Assembly: GCF_022808175.1 (NCBI RefSeq)
Contig: NZ_JALGBX010000019.1
Span: 124,001 to 188,000 of the forward strand
Source: Streptomyces sp. AP-93
GTDB taxonomy: Bacteria; Actinomycetota; Actinomycetes; Streptomycetales; Streptomycetaceae
Direction of reading: 5' to 3'
DNA length: 64,000 nt
Shown here: piece after piece, positions 41,617 through 49,864 of the stretch
Position numbering within the stretch: the stretch's first letter is position 1
How the letters are laid out: each line of letters begins with the position of its first letter
The notes under the pieces: model-generated
Told to the model about the DNA's origin: nothing
The model's database searches: none
The model's input: only the letters and a program-made list of their open reading frames with translations
Program-made: the position numbers and the translations under genes

Positions 41617-41750
41617 CACTCCTCTTCCCCGCCGGGCACGCCACTGCCCTGTACGCCACCCTCCGAGGGTTCCGTCGCGGGGGCCTGTGGATCACGGTCC
41701 GCGGCCTGTTCGAAGTGGGCATGGGGAAGGCTCGGGGTCTCACTTGTCAC
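41616..41750 (-). CDS. Putative 44-residue acidic, Pro-rich small protein coupled to the M20 gene
   Basis: GTG 41750 opens a 44-codon frame (MTSETPSLPHAHFEQAADRD, then PQAPATEPSEGG and a Gly/Glu end). Its TGA overlaps the M20 ATG as TGATG, an arrangement that usually reflects translational coupling. An AGG-type weak Shine-Dalgarno lies upstream. It is acidic and unstructured, without Cys, and no family is recognised. It could be a real small protein, a leader, or the N-terminal remnant of a longer gene. Confidence 0.45.
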   Translation of the reverse strand: MTSETPSLPHAHFEQAADRDPQAPATEPSEGGVQGSGVPGGEEE

Positions 41751-41868
41751 AGCACGCCTAACTGCTCGCACGACGTGCTCACGCCGTGGAGGGACGGGGG
41801 TAAGGACGGGAAGAGGGGGGCGCCAACGGGGTGACGGCGGCGCGCAAGCGTCGAGGGCTCTCTATCTA

Positions 41869-41898
41869 TTGCGTAATTCTTGCGAGCGTCAATATAGT
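41869..41898 (+). promoter_or_regulatory. Putative promoter of the MBL-fold pseudogene
   Basis: TTGCGT (41869-41874) and TATAGT (41893-41898) are separated by 18 nt. The predicted start point falls inside the palindrome that begins at 41897. The base composition is locally AT-rich. Inferred from sequence. Confidence 0.5.
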
Positions 41899-41915
41899 TC
41901 GATCAGCGATCGAAC
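41897..41915. promoter_or_regulatory. TetR-like operator palindrome
   Basis: GTTCGATC and its perfect complement GATCGAAC flank a 3-nt centre (19 bp), overlapping the end of the -10 element and the predicted transcription start. Such a location would give direct repression. No regulator gene is adjacent. Confidence 0.6.
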
Positions 41916-41926
41916 CGGAGGCTCGA

Positions 41927-42555
41927 ATGGCGCTGTGGCGCATCGGTACGACGACGATTCGCAAGGTGCTGGAGGCGGAAGTGACCGTTTCCCCCACGGT
42001 GGCCTTGCGGACGGACGACACCGCGCTCCTGAAGAGGTATCCGTGGCCCGGTCCCGATTACAGCAGGGCGGACGGCTCCTTCGTGATCTCGGTGCGTCCG
42101 GCGAAACCGGCGTCGGTCTCGAGGACACGATGTGGCCGCTCATCGGCGAGGGTCTCGTCGACCTCGTCGCAACCGACCATCAGGTGTGCGACGGCGTGCG
42201 CCTGGAAGCCGCTCCCGGGCACACCCCCGGTCAGGTCGCCGGCGTGGTGGAATCCGGGGAGGAACGCGCGGTGATCACCGGCGACCTGGTACACCACCCC
42301 GTGCAGTTCATCGAACCCGACGTACCCAGCCTCGCCGACGCCGACGCCACGGTGGCCGCGGCGACCCGACGGGCATTCGTCACACGGTACGCGGACACCG
42401 GAACGCTCGTCATCGGCACGCACTTCCCCGCCCCCACGGCCGGCCTCCTCCGGCGCGGCGGCGACGGGGCCGTGCGGTTCGTCGCGGACCACCGGCGCCG
42501 AGGCGTGGACTTCCGGCAGCCGTTCCTCCTGGACCCGGCAGAAAGGCAACCGTGA
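41927..42555 (+). pseudogene. MBL-fold metallo-hydrolase, disrupted by an internal deletion and frameshift
   Basis: ATG 41927 (GGAGG upstream) begins MALWRIGTTTIRKVLEAEV, normal for a family of metallo-beta-lactamase-fold hydrolases, and stays aligned to DGSFVISV near 42090. Sequence then resumes in another frame (GVGLEDTMWPLIGEGLVDLV) and continues through VRLEAAPGHTPGQ, ITGDLVHHPVQ and GTHFPAPTAG to the stop at 42555. The segment that should carry the HxHxDH zinc motif, roughly 85-90 residues by comparison with family length, is missing. The gene is therefore non-functional, although promoter, operator and RBS look intact. Confidence 0.75.
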
Positions 42556-43343
42556 GCCGAGAATCCGTACGCGCCCCCGGTGGGCGTGGAGCCGGCGTGC
42601 CCAACGACTTCGAGACGCGCGTCAAGGAAGCCCGGCAGGCCAGCATGACGGGCTGGGACTTCAGTTGGCTGAAGGGTCGGGCGGACGGTGAGGGCCCTTC
42701 CTGGGATTACGGGCAGCACGCCCGTGCCCTGCTCCCGCGTGCTCGAAGCCTCCTGGACATCGACACCGGCGGTGGTGAACTCCTGTCCTCGCTCGCTCCG
42801 TTGCCGCCGCGTACCGTGGCCACCGAAAACTGGGCGCCCAACCTCCCACTGGCCCGGCAGCGCCTCTCCCCGCTGGGAGTGGAGGTCCACCGGGCGGCGG
42901 GCTCGAACCTGCCCCCCGGACACTTCGACCTGATCTTCAACCGGCACGGATTGCTGGATGCGGCAGGCATCCGCGCCGCACTCGCGCCGGGCGGTCGGCT
43001 CCTCACTCAGCAGGTGGGCAGCCGCAACCAGCTGGAGCTGAACGAAACCCTCGGGATCTCCTCACCGGTCGATTCCGACAGCTGGACCCTGGCCGTCGCC
43101 GTACAGGCGCTGGAAGGCGCCGGTCTTCACGTGACCACGGCGCGAGAGGAGATGAGCCCCTACACCTTCCGGGACATCGGAGCAGTGATCTTCCAACTGC
43201 GGGCCATCCCCTGGCAGTTCCCCGGATTCGAGGCGTCCGAGCACGAACGCGCTCTGCGTCAACTCGATCAGCACATCAGGATCACGGGCGGATTCACCGC
43301 GCACGATCACCGGTTCTTGATCGAAGCACAAGCGCGAAGTTGA
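42552..43343 (+). CDS. Class I SAM-dependent methyltransferase
   Basis: About 263 residues (GTG 42552, GTGA overlap with the MBL pseudogene), or 248 from GTG 42597, which has GGAG upstream. LLPRARSLLDIDTGGGELLSSLA is motif I of a Rossmann methyltransferase, although with DTGGGE rather than DxGxGxG. ATENWAPNLPLARQRL is the acidic SAM-ribose loop, and HFDLIFNRHGLLDA and LAPGGRLLTQQV follow. The small-molecule or protein substrate is unknown. The C-terminus (ITGGFTAHDHRFLIEA) is typical of a family of actinobacterial methyltransferases. It ends 3 bp from the convergent phosphatase. Confidence 0.82.
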   Translation: MSRESVRAPGGRGAGVPNDFETRVKEARQASMTGWDFSWLKGRADGEGPSWDYGQHARALLPRARSLLDIDTGGGELLSSLAPLPPRTVATENWAPNLPLARQRLSPLGVEVHRAAGSNLPPGHFDLIFNRHGLLDAAGIRAALAPGGRLLTQQVGSRNQLELNETLGISSPVDSDSWTLAVAVQALEGAGLHVTTAREEMSPYTFRDIGAVIFQLRAIPWQFPGFEASEHERALRQLDQHIRITGGFTAHDHRFLIEAQARS

Positions 43344-43346
43344 AGG

Positions 43347-44525
43347 TCAGGTGATCGACGATGGACGTCGTCGATCGATGAGGATCATCGCCACGTCGTC
43401 CGTCAAGAGGCCCTCGGTATGGCGGATCAGTGCCTCGTGCAGCTCGTCCAGGAACTCCTGTGGGGAAGTGTCCGCGGGTATCTGCTCCATGGCCTGCGCC
43501 AGAGGGAAGAAGTCGTTGGCGCGGTTGCGGGCTTCGATGACGCCGTCGGTGTAGAGCAGCAGCCGGTCGCCGGGCAGGAACGGGTAGCTCTCGGGTGTGG
43601 CGGGAGGGCCGTTGACGAGGTCTTCGAGACCGAGCGGCGGCATGGGCGAGGCGGGCAGCAGGGCCTGAACTTTGCCCTGGTGCAGGGCCAGAGGAGGCGG
43701 ATGGCCGCGGTTGACCAGGTCCACCACCTGTTCGTCCGGCACCTGGGCGATGAGCGCGGTGGTGAATCCCTCCAGGAGGACTTCGGGAAGTTCTGCCTGC
43801 GAGTAGGTGCCCGGTACGGCGGCTTCTCGCCGCAGCGCGGCCGCGCAATGGTTCATGACCTCCTGCAGTTCGTCCTCGTAGTGCACAGCCTCCCGGAACG
43901 CGCCCAATGCCACCGCGACCGCGCGTATGGCGGACAGCCCTTTCCCCCGGACGTCCCCCACGATCAGCCGGACGCCGTAGCGCGTCTGTACGGCCTCGTA
44001 CAGATCTCCGCCCACCAGTGCGCCTGTCCCGGCCGCGAGGCACATGCTGGCTGCCCGCACCGGGCCCAGGAGCTCGGGGACGGGTCGCAGGACGACCTCC
44101 TGAGCCGCCACTGCGATCCGGCGGACCTGGTCGAGTTCGCTCTGCCGGCGCGCGCGGACGGCCTTACTCAGGGTGACACTGGCCACGGACACCACGATGA
44201 TCCCCAAGAAGTTGCCGATGATCAGCTGGGTCTGGGTTCCCCACGACTGGTTGTAGGTCGCGGAGGTCGCGTTCACACTCGCGGCGAGGGCTGCCGCGGA
44301 CAGCGTGCCCACGGGGCCCATCGTCAGCGCGGCCAGCGCCGGCGTCGTGGTCAGGACGGGACCGGTGACCAGATCGTGTGCGGGCGAGAGCTCGATGCCC
44401 AGCACGCCCAGCGCGATCGCGAAGGGCGCACACTGGGCCAGTGTGAACAGGAGCGCGCCGTGACCGCCCACTCCCGTTCGATGGAACGGTCCTGGCCGAG
44501 CGGGCGGGCGAGGATGTGACCCCAT
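43347..44525 (-). CDS. Membrane-linked PP2C/SpoIIE-type Ser/Thr phosphatase
   Basis: This 392-residue protein has an N-terminal membrane region (about residues 22-125, three or four spans) and a cytosolic SpoIIE/PPM phosphatase domain. Metal-binding motifs: GGDLYEAVQTRYGVRLIVGDVRGKG (in parts), VNRGHPPPL and the final LLTDDVAMILI. Such enzymes dephosphorylate anti-anti-sigma factors (RsbU/SpoIIE/ArsI types). Unlike many Streptomyces homologs it has no GAF or PAS sensor, so sensing may reside in the membrane part. No anti-sigma partner is adjacent. Confidence 0.87.
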   Translation of the reverse strand: MGSHPRPPARPGPFHRTGVGGHGALLFTLAQCAPFAIALGVLGIELSPAHDLVTGPVLTTTPALAALTMGPVGTLSAAALAASVNATSATYNQSWGTQTQLIIGNFLGIIVVSVASVTLSKAVRARRQSELDQVRRIAVAAQEVVLRPVPELLGPVRAASMCLAAGTGALVGGDLYEAVQTRYGVRLIVGDVRGKGLSAIRAVAVALGAFREAVHYEDELQEVMNHCAAALRREAAVPGTYSQAELPEVLLEGFTTALIAQVPDEQVVDLVNRGHPPPLALHQGKVQALLPASPMPPLGLEDLVNGPPATPESYPFLPGDRLLLYTDGVIEARNRANDFFPLAQAMEQIPADTSPQEFLDELHEALIRHTEGLLTDDVAMILIDRRRPSSIT

Positions 44526-44745
44526 GGGACCAGCCTGCCTCGCGGAAGCCGTTACGGCCTCCCGACTGCTTTCTCCCTGTGCATGCCGCCCTGTGCATGC
44601 CGCGCAAATCGTCGGTGTGACGGGTCATGTGAAGAGCTCCCGCCCCTCCTGTCCTATTCCCCCCGGGAGGGTGGTGAAGATCACGGTCCGTAAGGCCCTG
44701 GCTACGGTCGCGTAGGTCATGATCCGCGGTGAAGTATGGGCTCCC

Positions 44746-45603
44746 GTGGCAGCGACGACGACATCCAAGACCAAGACCATTGGCTCGTACGCGGCGCTCG
44801 GGGACAGCTTCACCGAGGGCGTGGGGGACCCGGGACCGGGGGACACCTTCCTCGGCTGGGCGGACCGGCTGGCCGTCCTCCTGGCCGACCGGCGCGAGGA
44901 GGGGCACGAGGAATCCGGCGACTCCGGCGACTCCGGCGACTCCAGTGACTCCGGCGAGTACGCCGGTTCCGGCGGCTTCCGCTACGCGAACCTGGCCGTA
45001 CGGGGCCGGCTGCTGGACCAGATCGTGGCCGAGCAGGTCCCCCGGGCCAAGGAGCTCGCACCGGACCTGGTGACCTTCTGTGCGGGCGGCAACGACATCA
45101 TCCGGCCCGGCAGCGATCCGGACGACGTGGCGCAGCGGTACGAGGCGGCCGTGCGCGACCTCGCCGGATCCGTCGGCCTGGTCGTGATCACCACCGGCTT
45201 CGACACGCGCGACGTGCCGGTCCTGAAGCACATGCGGGGCAAGATCGCGACGTTCAGCGCGCACGTCCGGTCGATCGCCGACCGGTACGAGTGCCCCGTA
45301 CTCGACCTCTGGTCGCTGAAGTCCGTACAGGACCGGCGGGCCTGGGACGACGACCGGCTGCACCTCTCGCCCGAGGGGCACACCCGGGTCGCCCTGCGCG
45401 CCGCCCAGGTGCTCGGCCTCGACACGCCGGCCGACCCGGACCAGCCCTGGCCGCCGATGCGCCCGCGCGGATCGGTGGACACCACCCGCGACAACATCCA
45501 CTGGGCGCGCGAGCACCTGGTGCCGTGGATCGGCCGGCGGCTGCGCGGGGAGTCGTCCGGGGACCACGTGGAGGCGAAGCGGCCGGATCTGCTGCCGCTG
45601 TAG
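44746..45603 (+). CDS. SGNH/GDSL hydrolase
   Basis: The 285-residue hydrolase has block I YAALGDSFTEGVGD (Ser nucleophile), block II NLAVRGRLLD (oxyanion Gly/Asn), block III GGNDII and block V DRLHLSPEGH (Asp and His). A GDSGDSGDSSDSGE spacer is inserted after the first helix, encoded by 9-bp repeats (about 44927-44961). No signal peptide is evident, so it acts inside the cell or is exported otherwise. Start GTG 44746 is chosen because the fold begins just after; ATG 44719 is also possible and neither has a strong Shine-Dalgarno. Confidence 0.83.
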   Translation: MAATTTSKTKTIGSYAALGDSFTEGVGDPGPGDTFLGWADRLAVLLADRREEGHEESGDSGDSGDSSDSGEYAGSGGFRYANLAVRGRLLDQIVAEQVPRAKELAPDLVTFCAGGNDIIRPGSDPDDVAQRYEAAVRDLAGSVGLVVITTGFDTRDVPVLKHMRGKIATFSAHVRSIADRYECPVLDLWSLKSVQDRRAWDDDRLHLSPEGHTRVALRAAQVLGLDTPADPDQPWPPMRPRGSVDTTRDNIHWAREHLVPWIGRRLRGESSGDHVEAKRPDLLPL

Positions 45604-45737
45604 GGACAGTGTGGGGGAGGGCGGGGAGGGAGCCGGGCGCGTTCGCAGGTGCGTAGCGGAATCCTTGGGGAGTGTCACGCGTTGGGATGGTGGTAATCAT
45701 GAGAACGCCCTGCCCGCACCCCCACACTGGAGGCGCC

Positions 45738-46937
45738 TTGACCGGCTCCCGTCCCTTGCGTCCACGGCTGCGTGCACTGCGGCCCGAAGCCTTCGGCGCG
45801 GACCCGTCCGGTGCCCGGCTGGAGCGGATCCGGCGTTCGCCGAACTTCGCCGACGGAGTGTTCCAGAACCCGGCCGGGACCCGTACCAGACCCTCCGGGT
45901 CCATGGCGGAGTTCGCCAAGATCTACTTCCACAAGGAGCAGCGACTCCGGCGTAGCCCCGGCGCGCCCATCCCGGTCTACCCGACGACCCTCGCGGAGCT
46001 GTCGAAGCCGCCGGTCAGCGGCCTGCGGCTGACCTGGATGGGCCACTCCAGCGTGCTCGCCGAGATCGACGGGCGCCGGGTCCTCTTCGACCCGGTCTGG
46101 GGCGAGCGGTGCTCCCCCTTCCCCTTCGCCGGGCCCAAGCGCCTGCACCCGGTGCCCGTACCGCTGGCCTCGCTCGGCGAGGTGGACGTGGTGGTGATCT
46201 CGCACGACCACTACGACCACCTCGACCTGCCGACCATCAAGGCCCTGGCCGGTACGGACACGGTCTTCGCCGTCCCGCTGGGCGTGGGCGCGCACCTGGA
46301 GCGCTGGGGAGTCCCGGCCGACCGGCTGCGCGAGCTCGACTGGAACGAGACCACCAAGGTCGCCGGACTCTCGCTCACCGCCACCCCGGCCCAGCACTTC
46401 TGCGGCCGCGGCCTGCGCAACCAGCAGTTCACCCTGTGGGCGTCCTGGGTCGTCGAGGGCGACGAGCACCGGATCTACCACAGCGGGGACACCGGCTACT
46501 TCCCCGGCTTCAAGGAGATCGGCGCGGCGCACGGGCCCTTCGACGCCACGATGATCCAGATCGGGGCGTACTCGGAGTTCTGGCAGGACATCCACATGAC
46601 GCCCGAGGAGGGCGTACGCGCCCACCTCGACCTCCAGGGCGGCGTCCCGCACGGGACGATGCTGCCGATCCACTGGGGCACCTTCAACCTGGCCCCGCAC
46701 CCGTGGGACGAGCCCGGGGAAGGCACGGTGACCGCCGCGGCGGGGGCCGGGGCGGCGATCGCCCTGCCGGTCCCGGGGCAGCCCTTCGAGCCGGGTGCGC
46801 CCGACGCGCCGAGCGCGCCGTGGTGGCGGCCCTTCGTGGCCGCGGGCTCGCCCCCGCCGGTCACGGCAGTCCGCCCCGTCGCGGCCGTGCGGCCGGCGGC
46901 CGTGACCCGCGAGGAGCCGGAGGCGGTGGGCTCGTAG
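45738..46937 (+). CDS. MBL-fold hydrolase of the NAPE-PLD/UlaG-like group
   Basis: This 399-residue protein is an intact metallo-beta-lactamase fold. GHSSVLAEIDGRRVLFDPVWGERCSPF, VVISHDHYDHLDLPT (the HxHxDH zinc motif), TPAQHFCGRG, YHSGDTGYFP and LPIHWGTF resemble N-acyl-phosphatidylethanolamine phospholipase D-like and UlaG-like enzymes. TTG 45738 is preceded by a strong GGAGG. A tail of about 55 residues, rich in Ala/Pro/Val, extends beyond the fold. A lipid or nucleotide phosphodiester is a possible substrate by family, unproven here. Confidence 0.85.
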   Translation: MTGSRPLRPRLRALRPEAFGADPSGARLERIRRSPNFADGVFQNPAGTRTRPSGSMAEFAKIYFHKEQRLRRSPGAPIPVYPTTLAELSKPPVSGLRLTWMGHSSVLAEIDGRRVLFDPVWGERCSPFPFAGPKRLHPVPVPLASLGEVDVVVISHDHYDHLDLPTIKALAGTDTVFAVPLGVGAHLERWGVPADRLRELDWNETTKVAGLSLTATPAQHFCGRGLRNQQFTLWASWVVEGDEHRIYHSGDTGYFPGFKEIGAAHGPFDATMIQIGAYSEFWQDIHMTPEEGVRAHLDLQGGVPHGTMLPIHWGTFNLAPHPWDEPGEGTVTAAAGAGAAIALPVPGQPFEPGAPDAPSAPWWRPFVAAGSPPPVTAVRPVAAVRPAAVTREEPEAVGS

Positions 46938-47016
46938 GCCCGGAACGTGAGGGAGCGGGACCGCCTGGGTGAGGAGGTCCCGCTCCGTGCTGGTGCCGGG
47001 GGCGTCGCCGTGGGAG

Positions 47017-48156
47017 CTACCGCTTGTGGCCGCGCACGTCCAGGCACAGCGCCCAGACGTCGGTGTAGGTGTCCGGAGAGGGCGATCCCCCGGCGTGGAT
47101 GTTGGCCGTCCAGGACGCGGCCGTGGTGGATCCGTTGCCGACCGGGTTGCCGTCGGAGTCGCTGGGGAAGCTTCCGTTCAAGTGGGTTCCGCCCGAGCCG
47201 GCCTTGGTGAAGCCCTTCGTCGTCACGTTGCCTCCGCTGGCGGCGGCACCGCCGCTGATCAGGAGGCTCTTGTCACCCTGTTCTCCGTGACGGCCGCGCC
47301 CGCGCCGGTCCTGTCCGTTGTCGTCGGCGCAGCCGACGGTCGCCGTCTGGCCGGTACCGGGTCCCGTCGGGCCGGTCACCTCGCGGAAGCGGACCTTGGT
47401 GGTCATGCCGCTGACGTTGACGCGGTCACCGGTGCAGATCGCGTAGGCGAACGTCGTGTTGTTGTTGTTGCCGTGTCCGCCGCCGATCCCCCCGACCGCG
47501 GTCCAGGAGTCGGGGTTGACCTCACCTTCGGCAGCGGGCTTCCGGCCGAAGTCGTGCGCGGCGTCGTTGAAGGTGGGGAAGCTGCCGATCGGCTTGAGGC
47601 TGCCGACGCTGGCGGGAGTGTTCCGCACACCGCCGCCGAGCAGCATCGTGCCGGCAGGACAGCTCGCCACGACTACCTCGGACGATTGCGGGGCGGTGGG
47701 CCCGGCCTTCTGGTTCATGACGACCTGGGTGTGCCTGATCCGCGGGGTGGAGAGGCAGACCGCGTACGCAGTGGTGGAGAAGGCGGGGCTGGCGTTCCCC
47801 CCGCTGCCGCCGAACGCGAGCCAGTGCCTGACATCGGTGCCGACCACCCCGGGCGACTCGGTGTACTCGGTGAGGCCGTCGGGGCTGGGAGCCATGCCCA
47901 GCACGTGGTTGCCGTTGCGCGTGCTTTCGGTGCCGATCGTCTGGTTGACCCCGCCGCCGGAGACGAGTCCGTCGGCGCATTCGGCGCGGGACGAGACACC
48001 GGTGAAGGTGGTCGCGGGGCCCATGGTGGCTTCGGGGACCGTCACGGTGACGCCCGCGACGTCGGCGTAGGCGATTTCCGGGACCGCCAGGGCGATCAGG
48101 GCGCCGGGGATCAGCGCCTTCGCCAGGGTGGAACGGCGCAGGGACTTCTTGTTCAT
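47017..48156 (-). CDS. Secreted protein with three internal repeats (paralog A)
   Basis: The 379-residue product has a Sec signal peptide (NKKSLRRSTLAKALIPGALI to AYA) and then three tandem segments of about 90-115 residues. Each begins near a Cys followed by L-x-SGGG or LLGGG (ADGLVSGGGVNQ, PAGTMLLGGGVRN, LLISGGAAASGG) and ends in (Y/W)A-x-C (TAYAVC, FAYAIC, DVWALC). It is rich in Gly, Asn and Thr, as in secreted beta-rich proteins, and paired cysteines suggest disulfides. No family is recognised. It lies beside paralog B with the same layout, so the pair arose by gene duplication. Confidence 0.78.
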   Translation of the reverse strand: MNKKSLRRSTLAKALIPGALIALAVPEIAYADVAGVTVTVPEATMGPATTFTGVSSRAECADGLVSGGGVNQTIGTESTRNGNHVLGMAPSPDGLTEYTESPGVVGTDVRHWLAFGGSGGNASPAFSTTAYAVCLSTPRIRHTQVVMNQKAGPTAPQSSEVVVASCPAGTMLLGGGVRNTPASVGSLKPIGSFPTFNDAAHDFGRKPAAEGEVNPDSWTAVGGIGGGHGNNNNTTFAYAICTGDRVNVSGMTTKVRFREVTGPTGPGTGQTATVGCADDNGQDRRGRGRHGEQGDKSLLISGGAAASGGNVTTKGFTKAGSGGTHLNGSFPSDSDGNPVGNGSTTAASWTANIHAGGSPSPDTYTDVWALCLDVRGHKR

Positions 48157-48261
48157 CGGTTGTCTGTCTTTCTGGTGTCAACGCGCGGCGGACGTGGCAT
48201 GAGAGCGGTCGTCGTTCGGATGCGGCGTTGTGCGGGTGGAACGGGTGGTGGCGCCGGTGAC

Positions 48262-49335
48262 TCAGACGCCGTCGTCGGCACAGAGCGCCCAGACGTCGGT
48301 CTTGGTGTTCGGTGAGGACGCTCCACCGGTGTGGGTGAAGGCCGTCCAGGACGCCGCCGTGGTGGCCCCGTCACTCACGGGATTGGCGCTGGAGTCGCTG
48401 GGGTAGCTGCCGTTGAGGTGGTCGCCGCCCGAGGCCGGTCCGGTGAAGTTGGTGGTGGTGACGTTGCCCCCGCTGATGGCGGCGCCCCCGCTGACCAGCT
48501 TCCCGTCCCCGCCACCGCAGGTGACCGTGGCCTTCAGGCCCGTGCTGCCGGTGGTCGGGCCGCTCACCTCGCTGAAGCGGACCTTCACGTTGACACCGCT
48601 GACGTTGATGCCGTTCCCGCTGCAGATCGCGTAGGCGAAGGTCTGGTTGGCGGCGTTGTTGTTGTTGTCCCACCCGACGGCGGACCAGGAGTCGGGGTTG
48701 GTCTCCCCGTCGGCCGCGGCCTTCGCGCCGTAGCTGTGGGCGGAGTTGTTGAAGGTGGGGAAGCTGGCGATCGGCTTGAAGGAGCCGGTGTTGCCGGGGG
48801 TGGTGCGCGCCCCGCCGCCGAGCAGGCGGGTGTTGGCCGGGCAGGTCGCCGTGACGAGGCCCACCGTCGAGCCGGTGGTGGGCGCGCTGACCTTGTTCAT
48901 AACGACCTGGGTGTGGTTGATCAGGTTGCTGGTGAAGCACATCGCGTAGGGGGTGCTGGAGAAGCCGGCGTTCACCTGGCCCCCGCTTCCGCCGATGCCG
49001 AGCCAGTGCGTCACGTCGGTTCCGACGACCCCGGTGGAGCCGAGGTACTCGGTGCTGCCGTCGGAGCTGGGCGAGGTGCCGTTGACGTGGTTGCCGTTCA
49101 CCGCCCCGGTGCCGAGGGCCTGGTTGATCCCGCCGCCGGAGATCAGGCCGCTCGAACAGTCCGCGTGGGTGGATATCTCGGAGCTGGAGGCGGAGGGCCC
49201 GCTGGTGGCCCCGGGCGTCTTCACGGTCACGCCCACCGTGTTGGCGTAGGAGGTTCCCGGTACGGCCAGGGCCAGTACGGCGCCCAGGAGCAGCGCCCTG
49301 CCCGTGGCGAAGCGGCGCAGACGTCCTGCGGTCAT
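48262..49335 (-). CDS. Secreted protein with three internal repeats (paralog B)
   Basis: The 357-residue paralog of the preceding gene. It has a signal peptide (RRFATGRALLLGAVLALAVPG to SYA), then the same three segments: SSGLISGGGINQ to STPYAMC, PANTRLLGGGART to FAYAIC, and KLVSGGAAISGG to DVWALC. Segments share HLNGSYPSDS or SFPTFN turns and a W before the final Cys. Start ATG 49335 (GGGGA upstream) is preferred over 15 extra residues. The acidic, glycine-rich mature part suggests an extracellular structural or adhesive role; this is inference. Confidence 0.78.
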   Translation of the reverse strand: MTAGRLRRFATGRALLLGAVLALAVPGTSYANTVGVTVKTPGATSGPSASSSEISTHADCSSGLISGGGINQALGTGAVNGNHVNGTSPSSDGSTEYLGSTGVVGTDVTHWLGIGGSGGQVNAGFSSTPYAMCFTSNLINHTQVVMNKVSAPTTGSTVGLVTATCPANTRLLGGGARTTPGNTGSFKPIASFPTFNNSAHSYGAKAAADGETNPDSWSAVGWDNNNNAANQTFAYAICSGNGINVSGVNVKVRFSEVSGPTTGSTGLKATVTCGGGDGKLVSGGAAISGGNVTTTNFTGPASGGDHLNGSYPSDSSANPVSDGATTAASWTAFTHTGGASSPNTKTDVWALCADDGV

Positions 49336-49864
49336 GTGGATGTCCCCATCTGATAGGCGATTGGCTAAGCCGGTGCGCACGGGCGTCGTCGGTGCGGAGC
49401 TGTCACGGCATCACAACGGCTGCCTGCCTCGCGGATGTACGCCGCTCAGGGGCAGGCCAGGGGTACGAACCGGCCATTCCGCCGCTCTTTCGTGAGCGGC
49501 GCATGCGGACTCTAGCAGTCCTCTGGCATCGCATCTACACAGGTAATTCGTTGATTTAGGCTGCATCTGCCGCGACTGAGTAAGTGACTCTCCGGTAGTC
49601 GGGCCACACTCGGTGGGGCAGGAGAGGGATGAGGGGCGGGCGAGGGCTCCGGGAGACGGCGCGTGCCCGCGGGGCGCCGGGGAGTGCGCGCTCCCGGCGC
49701 ATTCGGGCTGTCGTGCGAGCGCTCCATCGGGAGCGGGAAGCACCGGGGCGAAGTTCCCCAACTGGCCGTCCTGGGGCCGAGCGTGCGGTCTAGCGTGGGT
49801 ATCCGGTGATCAACACCGGATCCCGGGAAGCCCGGGGGCCGGGCCCCACATACCGAGGACGACG
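49336..49864. other. Long divergent intergenic region before the conservon
   Basis: 530 bp between the secreted paralog B and cvnA. It must contain both promoters. The part near 49500-49570 is AT-richer. A hairpin with one bulge (CGCCGGGGAG/CTCCCGGCG) lies at about 49673-49700, and two dyads lie at 49801-49836. No convincing ORF is seen; the upstream in-frame extension of cvnA through this region looks non-coding. Confidence 0.5.
49801..49836. promoter_or_regulatory. Two adjacent dyads upstream of cvnA
   Basis: ATCCGGTG (49801-49808) pairs with CACCGGAT (49814-49821), directly followed by the repeated palindrome CCCGGG (49822-49827 and 49831-49836). They lie 28-64 bp before the cvnA start and could be operators or a 5'UTR structure. 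Confidence 0.45.

Noticed and set aside
41177..41761. 194-codon forward ORF opposite the M20 gene
   Set aside because: Ser/Pro/Arg-rich shadow frame without motifs; the reverse strand encodes an M20 enzyme with all metal ligands.
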